A stretch of DNA of 64,000 nt, from assembly GCF_032056465.1 (NCBI RefSeq), contig NZ_DAMBCL010000001.1. One strand, written 5' to 3'. Made by a program: the position numbers and the translations under genes. Below, one piece after another: positions 17,601-25,772 of the stretch. This DNA is from Mobilicoccus sp032056465. GTDB taxonomy: Bacteria; Actinomycetota; Actinomycetes; Actinomycetales; Dermatophilaceae. How positions within the stretch are numbered: position 1 is the first letter of the stretch; each line of letters starts with the position of its first letter. The notes under the pieces were generated by a model, which was given only the letters and a program-made list of their open reading frames with translations, searched no databases and was not told the origin of the DNA.

Positions 17601-17826
17601 CCGACCATCGTAGGACGGCCCTCGGGGGGCCCGTCACACCGCGGGGACACGGGCGCCGTGCGAGCGGGCTCGGCCCGGGCTCGGGGAGATCGCCGGGCAC
17701 CGGGCCCGGTGGCCTCGATCGAGTCGTCTCAGCCTCTCTAGCGAATAGTCGAGAATCATGGATACATTGCAGACGACCGCGCCGGGGAGGCCTGGGCGGA
17801 TGGCGTGTGGGGGCGCCCGGATGCCG

Positions 17827-18879
17827 TCACCGGGGCCAGGCCGCGCCGTCGAGGTCGGCGAGTTCGGCACGGACGTGCACGGCATCGATGACCTCGGCGT
17901 CGGCGTCGAGTGCCTGGATGAGGGCGCCGTTGAGCGGGGTGAGCAGGCCCTGCCGGATGTTCGTCGAGGGTGCGTAGTACTCGAAGAGCAGGTCGAGGGC
18001 CTCGTCGGTGAGGACCTGCCGGAGGTCGAGGCCCTCCTCGGCGACCTCGAGACCCATGGCGACACGCCTCGTGACGAGGCGACGGGCCGCGTCGACGTCG
18101 GGCAGCGTGGGCAGCTCGATGACGCGCTCGAGGAATCCGCGGGCGGACTGGAAGGCCTCGTCGTCGACGTAGCTCGGGTGGACGGCGAGGAGGATCGTCG
18201 CGTCGATCTGCTCGGCGAGCAGGCGCAGGATGCGCGTGAAGAACTGACCCCGCAGCTGAGCGTTCTGCGGCGCGAGGGGGGTGGGTACCCACTTGTCCGT
18301 GTCGTCGAGCACGATGACCGGGACGACGCCGTGGTCCTCGATGATCGCGAGGAGCTCACCGACCGCCTCCACGGCCCGCGTCTGAGTCGCGACCTGCTCC
18401 TCCAGCGCCTGTTTGACCGCGTACGACAGGCCGCCCTTGAGGCCGGCGAACCCGGCCTCGGCCGAATAGGTGCGCGTGGTCTCGCGCCCCGGGGAGGGGA
18501 GGGCCTTGTCGACGACGGGGCGGCTGTCCGGTCGCGCGTCGAGCACCTCCTCCCGGACGTGACGCAACAGGTGGGCGAGGAAGGCCTCGGGCTCGACGGC
18601 GACCTCGGGCTCCTCGAGGGACACCGGCACCCGCAACCCGAGGATCTCCTCGCCGGCCTCGGCGAGCACGTGACCGATGACCGAGGACTTGCCCGACCCC
18701 GTCGTCCCCATGAGCGCGACCCGGCGGTGGTGGGTGAGCGCGACGCGCGCGGCATGCTCGACGGTGCGCTCGCCGGTGAGGCTGTCGAAGGGGACGAAGA
18801 CGGTGTGCAGCTCGTGCAGGCGCGGCGCCGGGTTGAAGGCGCGCCCCAGGTCGAGGCGTCGTAGCTGCGTGAAGCTCAT
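17827..18879 (-). CDS. P-loop (AAA-type) ATPase, second gene of an ATPase pair
   Basis: A 350-residue soluble ATPase. Walker A is MGTTGSGKSS at about 57-66, and Walker B is VPVIVLDDTDKW at about 187-198. Between them is a charged helical insert (VDKALPSPGRETTRTYSAEA). The C-terminus is helical and acidic. The layout resembles ORC/Cdc6 or STAND-like AAA proteins without a recognisable effector. ATG 18879 overlaps the upstream ATPase stop by four bases (ATGA) with AGGGGGA as ribosome binding site, so the two are co-translated and probably form one complex. Function is unknown. Confidence 0.75.
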   Translation of the reverse strand: MSFTQLRRLDLGRAFNPAPRLHELHTVFVPFDSLTGERTVEHAARVALTHHRRVALMGTTGSGKSSVIGHVLAEAGEEILGLRVPVSLEEPEVAVEPEAFLAHLLRHVREEVLDARPDSRPVVDKALPSPGRETTRTYSAEAGFAGLKGGLSYAVKQALEEQVATQTRAVEAVGELLAIIEDHGVVPVIVLDDTDKWVPTPLAPQNAQLRGQFFTRILRLLAEQIDATILLAVHPSYVDDEAFQSARGFLERVIELPTLPDVDAARRLVTRRVAMGLEVAEEGLDLRQVLTDEALDLLFEYYAPSTNIRQGLLTPLNGALIQALDADAEVIDAVHVRAELADLDGAAWPR

Positions 18880-19910
18880 CGGCGGTCCCCCTTCATGCCG
18901 GTCGTGGTCGCCTCGCCATCGTCGCCGCCGACGCCGACAGGCGTTGCCCACCGGTATCGGCGTCGCGGACGTCCGGGCCCCCCGCCGCGGACGTCCTCGT
19001 AGGTGACGAGGTTCTCATCGTACATCTGTGCGAGCACTTGCGACAGTCGGGCCGCACTGACCCCCAGGCGATCTCGCGCCTCAGCGTCGGCGGCGCTCAC
19101 GCTGCCGACGTCGTCGAGCAGGCGCGCGACCTCGAGCGCCGAGGTCCCCAGGGCGGCGGCCTCGTCGAGGCGGCGCAGGCGTTCGGCATCGGCGGAGGCG
19201 GGGTCCTCGGGGTCGCGGCGCGCGGCGTCGAGCAACGCCCGCGGCGTCGGCGGCGGGTCGGGCATCTCGACCTTCCGGCCGAGGCGACGTGCCAGGATCT
19301 CCTCCGCCTCGGAGCGCGTGGGCGCAGGCACGGCGACGCGGGCCTCGAAGAACGCATCCGCGGGCGGGGCCAGCACGATCGGGAGGTCCTCGTCGAGCGC
19401 GGAGACGACGAAGGTCGCGGCGACCTCCCAGAGGTCGTCGCGACCGATCCCGAAGAGTCGATGCGCGAGGTGCGCGTCGAGGTTGTCGACGAGGAACGTG
19501 GCGCGCGCAGGCGCACACAGCTCGGCGAGGGCGGCCAGCTCGCTCGACACCGAACCCGGCGTGCCGGAGGGGAGCGCCTCGAGGGTCGGCCCGTCGGGCG
19601 AGTGGTCGGGGACCCGCGTGCCGAGCACGTCGAGCAGCGCCTCCCGGCACAGGCGGAGCGTCTCGCTCGGGGTGCGCGCGCGGGAGGCCTGGACGAACGC
19701 GGTGGGCGCCCCGTCGTGTCGGCGGCGGTGCCGGAGCAGCGCGCGCAGGAGCGTGGTGCGGCCCGACCCACGCGCGCCGTGGACGAGCACCGTGTACCCC
19801 CGGTCCGTCGCCGAGGCGAGTTCGTCGAACGAGTGGCCGAGGGGCACGAACAGCGAGGCGTCGGTCTCGCTGTCGAGCAGCGGGCGAGCGGAGAGCCGGA
19901 AACGTGTCAC
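18876..19910 (-). CDS. P-loop ATPase with C-terminal winged helix, first gene of an ATPase pair
   Basis: A 344-residue protein. Walker A is VHGARGSGRTT at about 44-53, and the Walker B-like strand is ATFLVDNLDAHL. The middle resembles AAA/STAND ATPases with two helical bundles. Residues ~260-322 look like a winged helix-turn-helix (DRLGVSAARLSQVLAQMYDE then wing GGGPGRPRRRYRW), as in ORC-type and regulatory ATPases. GTG 19910 is the start, and a 29-bp palindrome ends three bases before it and covers the place where a ribosome binding site would be. Autoregulation at that palindrome is likely. Known relatives with this two-ATPase arrangement are not something I can name; defence, replication control or regulation are all possible. 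Confidence 0.75.
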   Translation of the reverse strand: MTRFRLSARPLLDSETDASLFVPLGHSFDELASATDRGYTVLVHGARGSGRTTLLRALLRHRRRHDGAPTAFVQASRARTPSETLRLCREALLDVLGTRVPDHSPDGPTLEALPSGTPGSVSSELAALAELCAPARATFLVDNLDAHLAHRLFGIGRDDLWEVAATFVVSALDEDLPIVLAPPADAFFEARVAVPAPTRSEAEEILARRLGRKVEMPDPPPTPRALLDAARRDPEDPASADAERLRRLDEAAALGTSALEVARLLDDVGSVSAADAEARDRLGVSAARLSQVLAQMYDENLVTYEDVRGGGPGRPRRRYRWATPVGVGGDDGEATTTGMKGDRR

Positions 19911-19913
19911 CCG

Positions 19914-19942
19914 CTTACGATACTTTCAGAAAGTTTCGTAAG
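19914..19942. promoter_or_regulatory. 29-bp near-perfect palindrome abutting the ATPase start, candidate operator
   Basis: The arms are CTTACGA (19914-19920) with TCGTAAG (19936-19942), and ACTTTC (19922-19927) with GAAAGT (19929-19934), centred on A19928. Only the T-T pair at 19921/19935 is mismatched. It is AT-rich in a GC-rich setting and touches the GTG start region of the leftward ATPase gene, so a bound repressor would block initiation. The ATPase's own winged helix is a natural candidate to bind it. Confidence 0.7.
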
Positions 19943-19988
19943 GAAGGCCTCGTGTCGCGGCTGCGCGGCTGTGCGGTTCGCGGGTCGG

Positions 19989-20183
19989 TCAGCCGAAGCC
20001 GACGATGAGGTAGTCCTTGGGGTGGGTGACGGCGTCGGCGTCGGGGTCGGTCACGCCGTCCTGGGTGATGTCGCCGGCCCGTGCGTCGCGCGCGGCGTCG
20101 TGGTGTACCGGCAGGAACTGCGAGCCGTTCTCCCGGATGTAGGCGAGGTCGTCGGTCAGGTCGAGGTCTTCGAGCGTGAACAT
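19989..20183 (-). CDS. Small acidic hypothetical protein, 64 residues
   Basis: Not recognised. It begins MFTLEDLDLTDDLAYIRENG and ends THPKDYLIVGFG; it is strongly acidic with no cysteines or membrane segment. GGGAAG precedes ATG 20183 at usable spacing. It lies upstream of the ATPase pair in the same direction, 78 bp before that start and across the palindrome, so it is probably a separate transcript. Confidence 0.55.
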   Translation of the reverse strand: MFTLEDLDLTDDLAYIRENGSQFLPVHHDAARDARAGDITQDGVTDPDADAVTHPKDYLIVGFG

Positions 20184-20398
20184 CTTCCCAGTGTGACCCA
20201 GCTCACTTCATGAGGGAACCCTTACCTCCCGGTAGTCCTGTCTCCCCCTGGCTCCCAGCGCCTCCCATCCGTGCCCACCGGCGCCCGGCTGTCGACGGAT
20301 CGAGGACGGGCGCCCACTCCCGCAGGAGCCGGGCCGTTCGGCGGACGCCTCGTCCGTCGTTCCGCATAGGGTGCCAGCAGCAGACGAAAGGAGTACGG

Positions 20399-21379
20399 GT
20401 GTCCAGTTCTGCAGGAGGACCTCCGTCGAGCGCGGGTCCGCACGAGACCGAGGGGCCCGTCACCGTCACGGGCCGGTACCGTCGGCGCCCCGGCGGGTGG
20501 CTCATCCCCGCCGCGCTTCTCATCCCGCTGCTCCTCGCCCTCGTCGGTCTCTATCTGGGTGGGTCGCGCGATTCCGCGCGCTCCCAGGCCCGGCCCGCGC
20601 CGACGGCGACCTCGACCCCGACCCCGGTGGGCTCGCCGATCGTCGTCACCACCGCCGACGGCCGCCGCACGGTCGAGGCCACCGTGCGTGACGACGCGAG
20701 CAAGCGCGCGCTGCTCGACGGCGTCCGCGCCGGCTCCGACGGTCTCAGGGTGGTCGACAAGGTCTCCGTGGACGAGAACGCCGACGCGCCCGCCGTCGCC
20801 GGGATCGGCACGATCCTCGCCGCCGGCCGTGGCATCACCGACCTCGGGGTCGTCGTCGACCGTGCCTCCCTCTCCCTCAGCGGCCAGGCCCCCGACCAGG
20901 GATCGGTCACCGAGGCCGTGTTCGCCGCCGGGCAGTCCTACCCGGGCGTGCAGCTCGTCGACCGTCTGTCGATGCCGGGTGGGCGACCGGCCGCGGGCGG
21001 TCCGCTCAGCCCCGAGTGCGAACAGGTGCGCCTCGAGGTGGCAGGCGAACTCAAGGCCACGCCCATCAAGTTCTCGGTGGGTGGCGCCAAGGTCGACCCG
21101 AGCTCGGTGCAACAGCTCACGCCCATCGCCGAGAAGCTCGGGCGGTGTCCGTTCTCGCAGATCGAGGTCGCCGGGCACACCGACAACACGGGCACGGAGG
21201 CCGTCAACGTCCCGCTGTCGCAGCGCCGGGCCGACGTCGTCAAGACTCTGCTCGTGCAGGCGGGCCTCTCCGGCGACGTCGTCACGTCCAAGGGTTACGG
21301 GTCCGCCCAGCCGGTCGCCGACAACAGCACCCCCGAGGGGCGTGCCATCAACCGCCGCGTCGACATCAACGCCTCCTAA
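20399..21379 (+). CDS. arfA: BON/OmpA-domain envelope protein, ArfA (OmpATb)-like
   Basis: A 326-residue membrane-anchored protein. Residues ~33-54 are one transmembrane helix (GGWLIPAALLIPLLLALVG). About 75-200 is a BON-type domain (two alpha-beta-beta repeats, VEATVRDDASKRALLDGVRA). The C-terminal ~120 residues are an OmpA peptidoglycan-binding domain with IEVAGHTDNTGTEAVNVPLS and SQRRADVVKTLL. GTG 20399 is the start because AAAGGAG (20387-20393) precedes it and the longer frame upstream is not protein-like. The domain order and two following small membrane proteins match ArfABC of Mycobacterium tuberculosis, which is needed for growth and ammonia release at acidic pH. Orthology is inferred from architecture and order. 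Confidence 0.8.
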   Translation: MSSSAGGPPSSAGPHETEGPVTVTGRYRRRPGGWLIPAALLIPLLLALVGLYLGGSRDSARSQARPAPTATSTPTPVGSPIVVTTADGRRTVEATVRDDASKRALLDGVRAGSDGLRVVDKVSVDENADAPAVAGIGTILAAGRGITDLGVVVDRASLSLSGQAPDQGSVTEAVFAAGQSYPGVQLVDRLSMPGGRPAAGGPLSPECEQVRLEVAGELKATPIKFSVGGAKVDPSSVQQLTPIAEKLGRCPFSQIEVAGHTDNTGTEAVNVPLSQRRADVVKTLLVQAGLSGDVVTSKGYGSAQPVADNSTPEGRAINRRVDINAS

Positions 21380-21391
21380 GGAGAACCTGAC

Positions 21392-21775
21392 GTGGATTTC
21401 TTCGCGTTCCTCAGTACCTGGTTCTGGTACGTGATGGCCTTCGCCGCGGGCGCGCTCGTGGCCTGGCTGATCGCACGCCAGTTCATCCGCGCCGAGTCCC
21501 CGCAGGAGGCGATCGAGGACGCCGTCGACGAGCTTCTCGGCAACGGCAACGGCAACGGCGACGGCGACGGCGACGGCGACGGCGGCGAGGATGGCGTCCG
21601 CGGTGAGCGACACCGCCACCGACCGTCGCGTGTCGCTCGTGATGAGGACGAGCGCGTCGAGAGTGACGAGTGGGTCGACGAGGAGGAGCCTCGCGGGGCG
21701 CGTGTCGCGCCGTCGGTGGGCAGCCGGTTCGCCGCCTGGCGTCGCGGGGCCACGAGCCTGGGAGGACGGCGATGA
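21392..21775 (+). CDS. arfB: ArfB-like small membrane protein with Gly/Asn/Asp repeat
   Basis: A 127-residue protein starting MDFFAFLSTWFWYVMAFAAG with one N-terminal transmembrane helix, close in layout to the ~50-residue mycobacterial ArfB. Unlike that protein it carries a long cytoplasmic tail. The tail includes GNGNGNGDGDGDGDGG, encoded by GGCAAC/GGCGAC hexamers at about 21540-21585, and a basic C-terminus. GTG 21392 follows arfA by 12 bp, with TAAGGAG overlapping the arfA stop as ribosome binding site. The last four bases overlap the next gene (ATGA). Confidence 0.7.
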   Translation: MDFFAFLSTWFWYVMAFAAGALVAWLIARQFIRAESPQEAIEDAVDELLGNGNGNGDGDGDGDGGEDGVRGERHRHRPSRVARDEDERVESDEWVDEEEPRGARVAPSVGSRFAAWRRGATSLGGRR

Positions 21776-22119
21776 TCGGCTGGTTCATGGTGCTGTCGTT
21801 CGTGCTCGGCTTCGGCCTCACCTGGGTGTACGTGGTGAGATCGGTGAGCCGCACGGTCGATCCCGTCGACGCCCGCCGCGTCGCAGGCACGGCCGGACGT
21901 CCGCTCGTCCGTCAGCGCCGGGTGAGTACGGCGCGCGACTCCGACCTCGACTCAGACCTCGACTCAGACAGCGACTCCGACATCGACCCCGACGACGAGG
22001 TCGTCGACGGTGAGGGCTCGCGCACCGCGGGTTCCGCCGTGCGCCGCCGTTCCCCGGTCGTCCCCAGGGTCGTGGAGTTCGAGGACGACACGGAGACGTT
22101 CTACGAGCGCGAGCGCTGA
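21772..22119 (+). CDS. arfC: ArfC-like small membrane protein with acidic Asp/Ser tail
   Basis: A 115-residue protein with a single N-terminal membrane helix (MIGWFMVLSFVLGFGLTWVY), like the short mycobacterial ArfC. It then has an acidic tail with DSDLDSDLDSDSDSDIDPDD near residues 57-76. ATG 21772 overlaps the arfB stop. The gene runs 19 bp into the end of the convergent Lrp gene. The role is inferred only from order in an arfABC-like operon. Confidence 0.65.
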   Translation: MIGWFMVLSFVLGFGLTWVYVVRSVSRTVDPVDARRVAGTAGRPLVRQRRVSTARDSDLDSDLDSDSDSDIDPDDEVVDGEGSRTAGSAVRRRSPVVPRVVEFEDDTETFYERER

Positions 22120-22646
22120 CCGCGCCAGGGCCGATCGCGGCGCGTCGGTTGAGCGTCCGGTGAGCCCTCCTCGAGCAGAGGTCGAGTGCGGTAGGGGATG
22201 ACCCGCCGAAGGTAGACGCTCGTGCGGGTGCGCACGATGCCCGGGCAGAGGCGGATCTCCTCGCTCACCCGGTACAGATCCTCGGGGTCTCGCGCGACGA
22301 CACGGCACAGCAGGTCGGTCTCGCCCGCCGGGGCGAAGCACTCGAGCACCTCGGGGATCCGGGCCAGGGCGTCGCACGCCTCGTCGATGTGGTGCTGATC
22401 GAGTTCTGCCGCGACCATCGCACTGAGCGGTCGTCCGAGGGCGGCGGGGTCGATGCGCGTGCTGTGGGCCCGCAGCGTCCCGTCGTGCTGGTAGCGCTCG
22501 AGACGTGACTGCACCGTGCCGCGCGCCAGCCCCGCCCGATCCGCGAGGGCGAGCACCGTCGCCCGCGGATCGTCGTCGAGGGCCGCGAGCAGGCGTCGGT
22601 CGATCTCGTCGACGAGCGGCCCCGGCGTGGTGGTGTTCTCGGGCAT
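22101..22646 (-). CDS. Lrp/AsnC-family transcriptional regulator
   Basis: A 181-residue regulator. The N-terminal helix-turn-helix is DRRLLAALDDDPRATVLALA followed by LARGTVQSRLERYQHDG. The C-terminal RAM domain (AMVAAELDQHHIDEACDALA, TDLLCRVVARDPEDLY) binds an amino acid and forms octamers. A basic tail of ~30 residues follows. ATG 22646 is the start. Its own promoter region carries CTGACCATC...GATGGTCAG (22709-22769), a possible autoregulatory pair of sites. Its target and effector cannot be read from the sequence. Confidence 0.9.
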   Translation of the reverse strand: MPENTTTPGPLVDEIDRRLLAALDDDPRATVLALADRAGLARGTVQSRLERYQHDGTLRAHSTRIDPAALGRPLSAMVAAELDQHHIDEACDALARIPEVLECFAPAGETDLLCRVVARDPEDLYRVSEEIRLCPGIVRTRTSVYLRRVIPYRTRPLLEEGSPDAQPTRRDRPWRGQRSRS

Positions 22647-22708
22647 CGCGCCCTCCGTTCGTCACATCGCTCGTCGCGGTCGTCGCTCCCGGCCAGGGGG
22701 TGGTCGAT

Positions 22709-22769
22709 CTGACCATCGTATCGGGTGGCGTTTGCACACACGGGCAGACAGTGCTTCTCTGATGGTCAG
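22709..22769. promoter_or_regulatory. Inverted 9-mers CTGACCATC...GATGGTCAG upstream of lrp
   Basis: CTGACCATC (22709-22717) and its exact reverse complement GATGGTCAG (22761-22769) are separated by 43 bp, 63-123 bp upstream of the leftward regulator start. Separated sites bridged by an octamer are common for Lrp proteins. Confidence 0.4.
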
Positions 22770-22886
22770 AACGACGGGGAGGACGCGCACGAGGCGTTTC
22801 GAACCGGTGCTCACCGCGGACGTCTCACGAGGACGGGGCGGGAGGAGGCGACAACACCCTCGGGCGCCGCGCACGACGACATGACA

Positions 22887-22917
22887 CGGGCCCGTACGCA
22901 CGACGCGTACGGGCCCG
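22887..22917. terminator. Strong orphan hairpin between lrp and copZ
   Basis: CGGGCCCGTACGC (22887-22899) pairs perfectly over 13 bp with GCGTACGGGCCCG (22905-22917), loop ACGAC. No annotated gene ends here: lrp starts leftward at 22646 and copZ starts rightward at 23074. It may end a small RNA or insulate the two promoters. Confidence 0.5.
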
Positions 22918-22977
22918 AGTCGTCCGGCGACCGAGGCGACGTCACGTCGACCGAGATCGCCGAGATCGCCCATGGAA

Positions 22978-22992
22978 TACCCCAGGGGGGTA
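22978..22992. promoter_or_regulatory. CsoR-type copper operator
   Basis: TACCCC-AGG-GGGGTA matches the known G-tract operator pattern of CsoR repressors (TACCC...GGGTA). It lies 82 bp before copZ and the operon ends with csoR itself, so copper-released autorepression of copZ-copA-csoR is the expected control. Confidence 0.8.
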
Positions 22993-23073
22993 CGGTGTTG
23001 AGTGGCAGCGGCGAGTCCGCGCGGCTCGTTCCGCCCACGACCTCACCCCAGCGCGACCCCTCGAGGAGTTCTC

Positions 23074-23277
23074 ATGGCCACCACCACCTACACCGTCACC
23101 GGAATGACCTGCGGCCACTGCGTCGCCTCGGTCAAGGAGGAGGTCGGTGAGATCCCCGGCGTGACCGGTGTGGACGTCGACCTCGACTCCGGGCGCCTCG
23201 AGGTGACGAGTGAGGGGGCCCTCGACCGCGGCACCGTCGAGGCCGCCGTCACCGAAGCGGGCTACCAGCTCGCCTGA
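23074..23277 (+). CDS. copZ: Copper chaperone CopZ (heavy-metal-associated domain)
   Basis: A 67-residue ferredoxin-like HMA domain with the Cu(I) site GMTCGHC and the usual ending AVTEAGYQLA. It carries Cu(I) in the cytoplasm to CopA and CsoR. ATG 23074 has GAGGAG upstream. It is the first gene after the CsoR operator, 56 bp before copA. Confidence 0.95.
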   Translation: MATTTYTVTGMTCGHCVASVKEEVGEIPGVTGVDVDLDSGRLEVTSEGALDRGTVEAAVTEAGYQLA

Positions 23278-23333
23278 TCGACAGGCGCCACGGCAAGCAG
23301 CTCGGACACCGAACCACGACGAGGACCGTTGCC

Positions 23334-25772
23334 ATGACCACGGACAGCGCGCCGGCACCACGCACCGATGAGGTGCGCCCCGACCTGCAGGACATCGAGC
23401 TGGCGGTCACGGGCATGACGTGTGCCTCGTGTGCCAACCGCATCCAACGCAAACTCGGCAAGCTCGACGGCGTCACCGCGAGCGTCAACTACGCCACCGA
23501 GAAGGCCAGAGTGAGCTACCCGGCCGGAGCGGTGACGCCCGAGCAGCTCGTCGAGACCATCGAGGCGGCCGGCTACGGTGCGACCCTGCCCCCACCGCCC
23601 GCGGCCGAGAGCAGCCCGGCGACCGGCGACCCGGCCACGGATTCGGCCGCCCCGGAGAACGCCCACCTCGCCTCCCTGCGGCAGCGCCTGATCGTCTCGG
23701 CGGTCCTCTCGGTCCCCGTCATCGTGCTCGCGATGGTGCCGCCGTGGCAGTTCACGTACTGGCAGTGGCTGTCGCTCACGCTCGCCGCGCCGGTGATCGT
23801 GTGGGGCGGATGGCCGTTCCACCGGGCCGCATGGACCAACCTGCGCCACGGGGCGACGACGATGGACACGCTCGTGTCGATCGGCACCCTCGCGGCGTTC
23901 GGCTGGTCGCTGTGGGCCCTGTTCCTCGGCGACGCCGGGGTGCCGGGGATGACCCACGGCTTCGAGATGACCGTGCACCCCGGCCACGGCGGCGCCTCCA
24001 ACATCTACCTCGAGGCCGGGGTCGGCGTCACGACGTTCCTGCTCGCGGGGCGGTACTTCGAGGCGAGGTCCCGCCGCACGGCGGGGGCCGCGCTGCGGGC
24101 CCTGTTCGACATGGGCGCGAAGGAGGCCGTCGTCCTCCGCGACGGGCGCGAGGAGCGGATTCCCGTGAGCGCCCTGGTCGTCGGAGACCGGTTCGTCGTG
24201 CGGCCCGGCGAGACGATCGCGACCGACGGGGTCGTCGAGTCCGGTGTCTCGGCGGTCAACGCCTCGATGCTCACGGGGGAGTCGGTGCCCCTCGACGTCA
24301 CCGAGGGTGACGCGGTGACCGGGGCGACGGTCAACGTCGGCGGCCGACTCGTCGTCGAGGCCACCCGCGTCGGCGCCGACACCCAGCTCGCGCGGATGGC
24401 GCGGATGGTCGAGGACGCCCAGTCCGGCAAGGCCGACGTGCAGCGCCTCGCCGACCGCATCTCCGGTGTGTTCGTGCCGATCGTCCTCGTCCTCGCGCTC
24501 GGCACGCTCCTCACCTGGCTCGCGATCGGCGGAGGCGCGACGGCGGCTTTCACGGCCGCGGTCGCCGTCCTCATCATCGCCTGCCCGTGCGCACTCGGTC
24601 TCGCGACGCCGATGGCCCTGCTCGTCGGCACCGGTCGCGGCGCCCAGCTCGGCATCCTCATCAAGGGGCCGGAGGTCCTCGAGTCCACCCGGCGCGTCGA
24701 CACCGTCGTCCTCGACAAGACCGGCACCGTGACGACCGGTCGGATGAGCCTCGCGCGGGTCTTCCCCGTCGCGAGCGAGGACGCCGACCATGTCCTGCGC
24801 GTCGCCGGCAGTCTCGAGCACGCCTCGGAACACCCCATCGCCCGTGCGATCGCCGAGGCCGCGCTCGAGGCGGGGTCCACCGGATCCGCCGGCCCCGGCA
24901 CCGCGGAAGGCGACGGACTCCTTCCGGTCACGGCGTTCGAGAACGTCCCCGGCCAGGGCGTGCGCGGCAGCGTCACGGTCGACGGTGAGCGCCTCGAGGT
25001 CCTCGCCGGCCGACCCGAGCTGCTCATGGAGGCGCGCTGCGTCCTCCCCGACGACGTCGACGCGGCCCTGCTGCGGGCCCGTCACGACGGGTCGACGGCG
25101 ATCGCGGTCGGGTGGAAGGGCCGCGCCCGCGGGGTGCTGTGCGTGACCGACACGGTCAAGGACACGAGCGCCGAGGCGATCTCGATGATCCGCGACCTCG
25201 GTCTCACCCCCGTCCTCCTCACCGGCGACAACGCGACCGTCGCTCGCGCCGTCGCGGCCGAGGTCGGCATCGAGCAGGTGATCGCCGGAGTCCTGCCCGA
25301 GGGCAAGGTCGAAGCGGTCGCGGAGCTGCAGGGGCAGGGCAAGGTCGTCGCGATGGTCGGCGACGGCGTCAACGACGCCGCCGCCCTCGCGCAGTCCGAC
25401 CTCGGCCTCGCGATGGGCACCGGCACCGACGCGGCGATCGAGGCCTCCGACCTCACCCTCGTCCGTGGCGACCTGCGGCTCGTCGCCGACGCGATCCGTC
25501 TGTCCCGCGCGACGCTGCGCACCATCAAGACCAATCTGTTCTGGGCGTTCGCCTACAACGTGCTCGCGTTGCCGCTGGCCGCGTTCGGGCTGCTCAACCC
25601 GATGATCGCCGGCGGCGCGATGGCGCTCAGCTCGGTGTTCGTGGTCGCGAACAGCCTGCGGTTGCGGTCGTTCACGCCGCTCACGCCCTCGGCCGACGGC
25701 GGCCTCGGTGAACAGTCCACCGGCCACTCCACCGCCGGCCGCGAGCAGTCCAGGGAAGGGGTCTCTGCGTGA
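23334..25772 (+). CDS. copA: Copper-exporting P1B-type ATPase CopA
   Basis: An 812-residue Cu(I) efflux pump in the cytoplasmic membrane. One N-terminal metal-binding domain carries GMTCASC. Eight membrane helices follow, with the transport site CPC in IIACPCALGLATP. Catalytic motifs appear in order: LTGES (actuator), DKTGTVTTG (phosphorylated Asp), EHPIARAI (nucleotide binding) and VGDGVNDAAAL. The lysine-rich hinge is TIKTNLFWAFAYN. Length is normal for a one-HMA-domain CopA. Its stop overlaps csoR by four bases (GTGA at 25769-25772). Confidence 0.95.
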   Translation: MTTDSAPAPRTDEVRPDLQDIELAVTGMTCASCANRIQRKLGKLDGVTASVNYATEKARVSYPAGAVTPEQLVETIEAAGYGATLPPPPAAESSPATGDPATDSAAPENAHLASLRQRLIVSAVLSVPVIVLAMVPPWQFTYWQWLSLTLAAPVIVWGGWPFHRAAWTNLRHGATTMDTLVSIGTLAAFGWSLWALFLGDAGVPGMTHGFEMTVHPGHGGASNIYLEAGVGVTTFLLAGRYFEARSRRTAGAALRALFDMGAKEAVVLRDGREERIPVSALVVGDRFVVRPGETIATDGVVESGVSAVNASMLTGESVPLDVTEGDAVTGATVNVGGRLVVEATRVGADTQLARMARMVEDAQSGKADVQRLADRISGVFVPIVLVLALGTLLTWLAIGGGATAAFTAAVAVLIIACPCALGLATPMALLVGTGRGAQLGILIKGPEVLESTRRVDTVVLDKTGTVTTGRMSLARVFPVASEDADHVLRVAGSLEHASEHPIARAIAEAALEAGSTGSAGPGTAEGDGLLPVTAFENVPGQGVRGSVTVDGERLEVLAGRPELLMEARCVLPDDVDAALLRARHDGSTAIAVGWKGRARGVLCVTDTVKDTSAEAISMIRDLGLTPVLLTGDNATVARAVAAEVGIEQVIAGVLPEGKVEAVAELQGQGKVVAMVGDGVNDAAALAQSDLGLAMGTGTDAAIEASDLTLVRGDLRLVADAIRLSRATLRTIKTNLFWAFAYNVLALPLAAFGLLNPMIAGGAMALSSVFVVANSLRLRSFTPLTPSADGGLGEQSTGHSTAGREQSREGVSA

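Larger units (their letters stand above)
22647..23073. other. Intergenic region between lrp and copZ
   Basis: No convincing protein gene is seen. From left to right it holds an inverted pair of 9-mers (22709-22769), a strong orphan hairpin (22887-22917), the copper operator (22978-22992) and the ribosome binding site of copZ (GAGGAG at 23063-23068). An unannotated small RNA ending at the hairpin is possible. Confidence 0.5.

Noticed and set aside
23262..25727. An 821-residue reading frame on the minus strand opposite copA
   Set aside because: It is the GC-driven mirror of copA, with no domain and Arg/Asp/Gly-rich composition. copA has every P-type ATPase motif.
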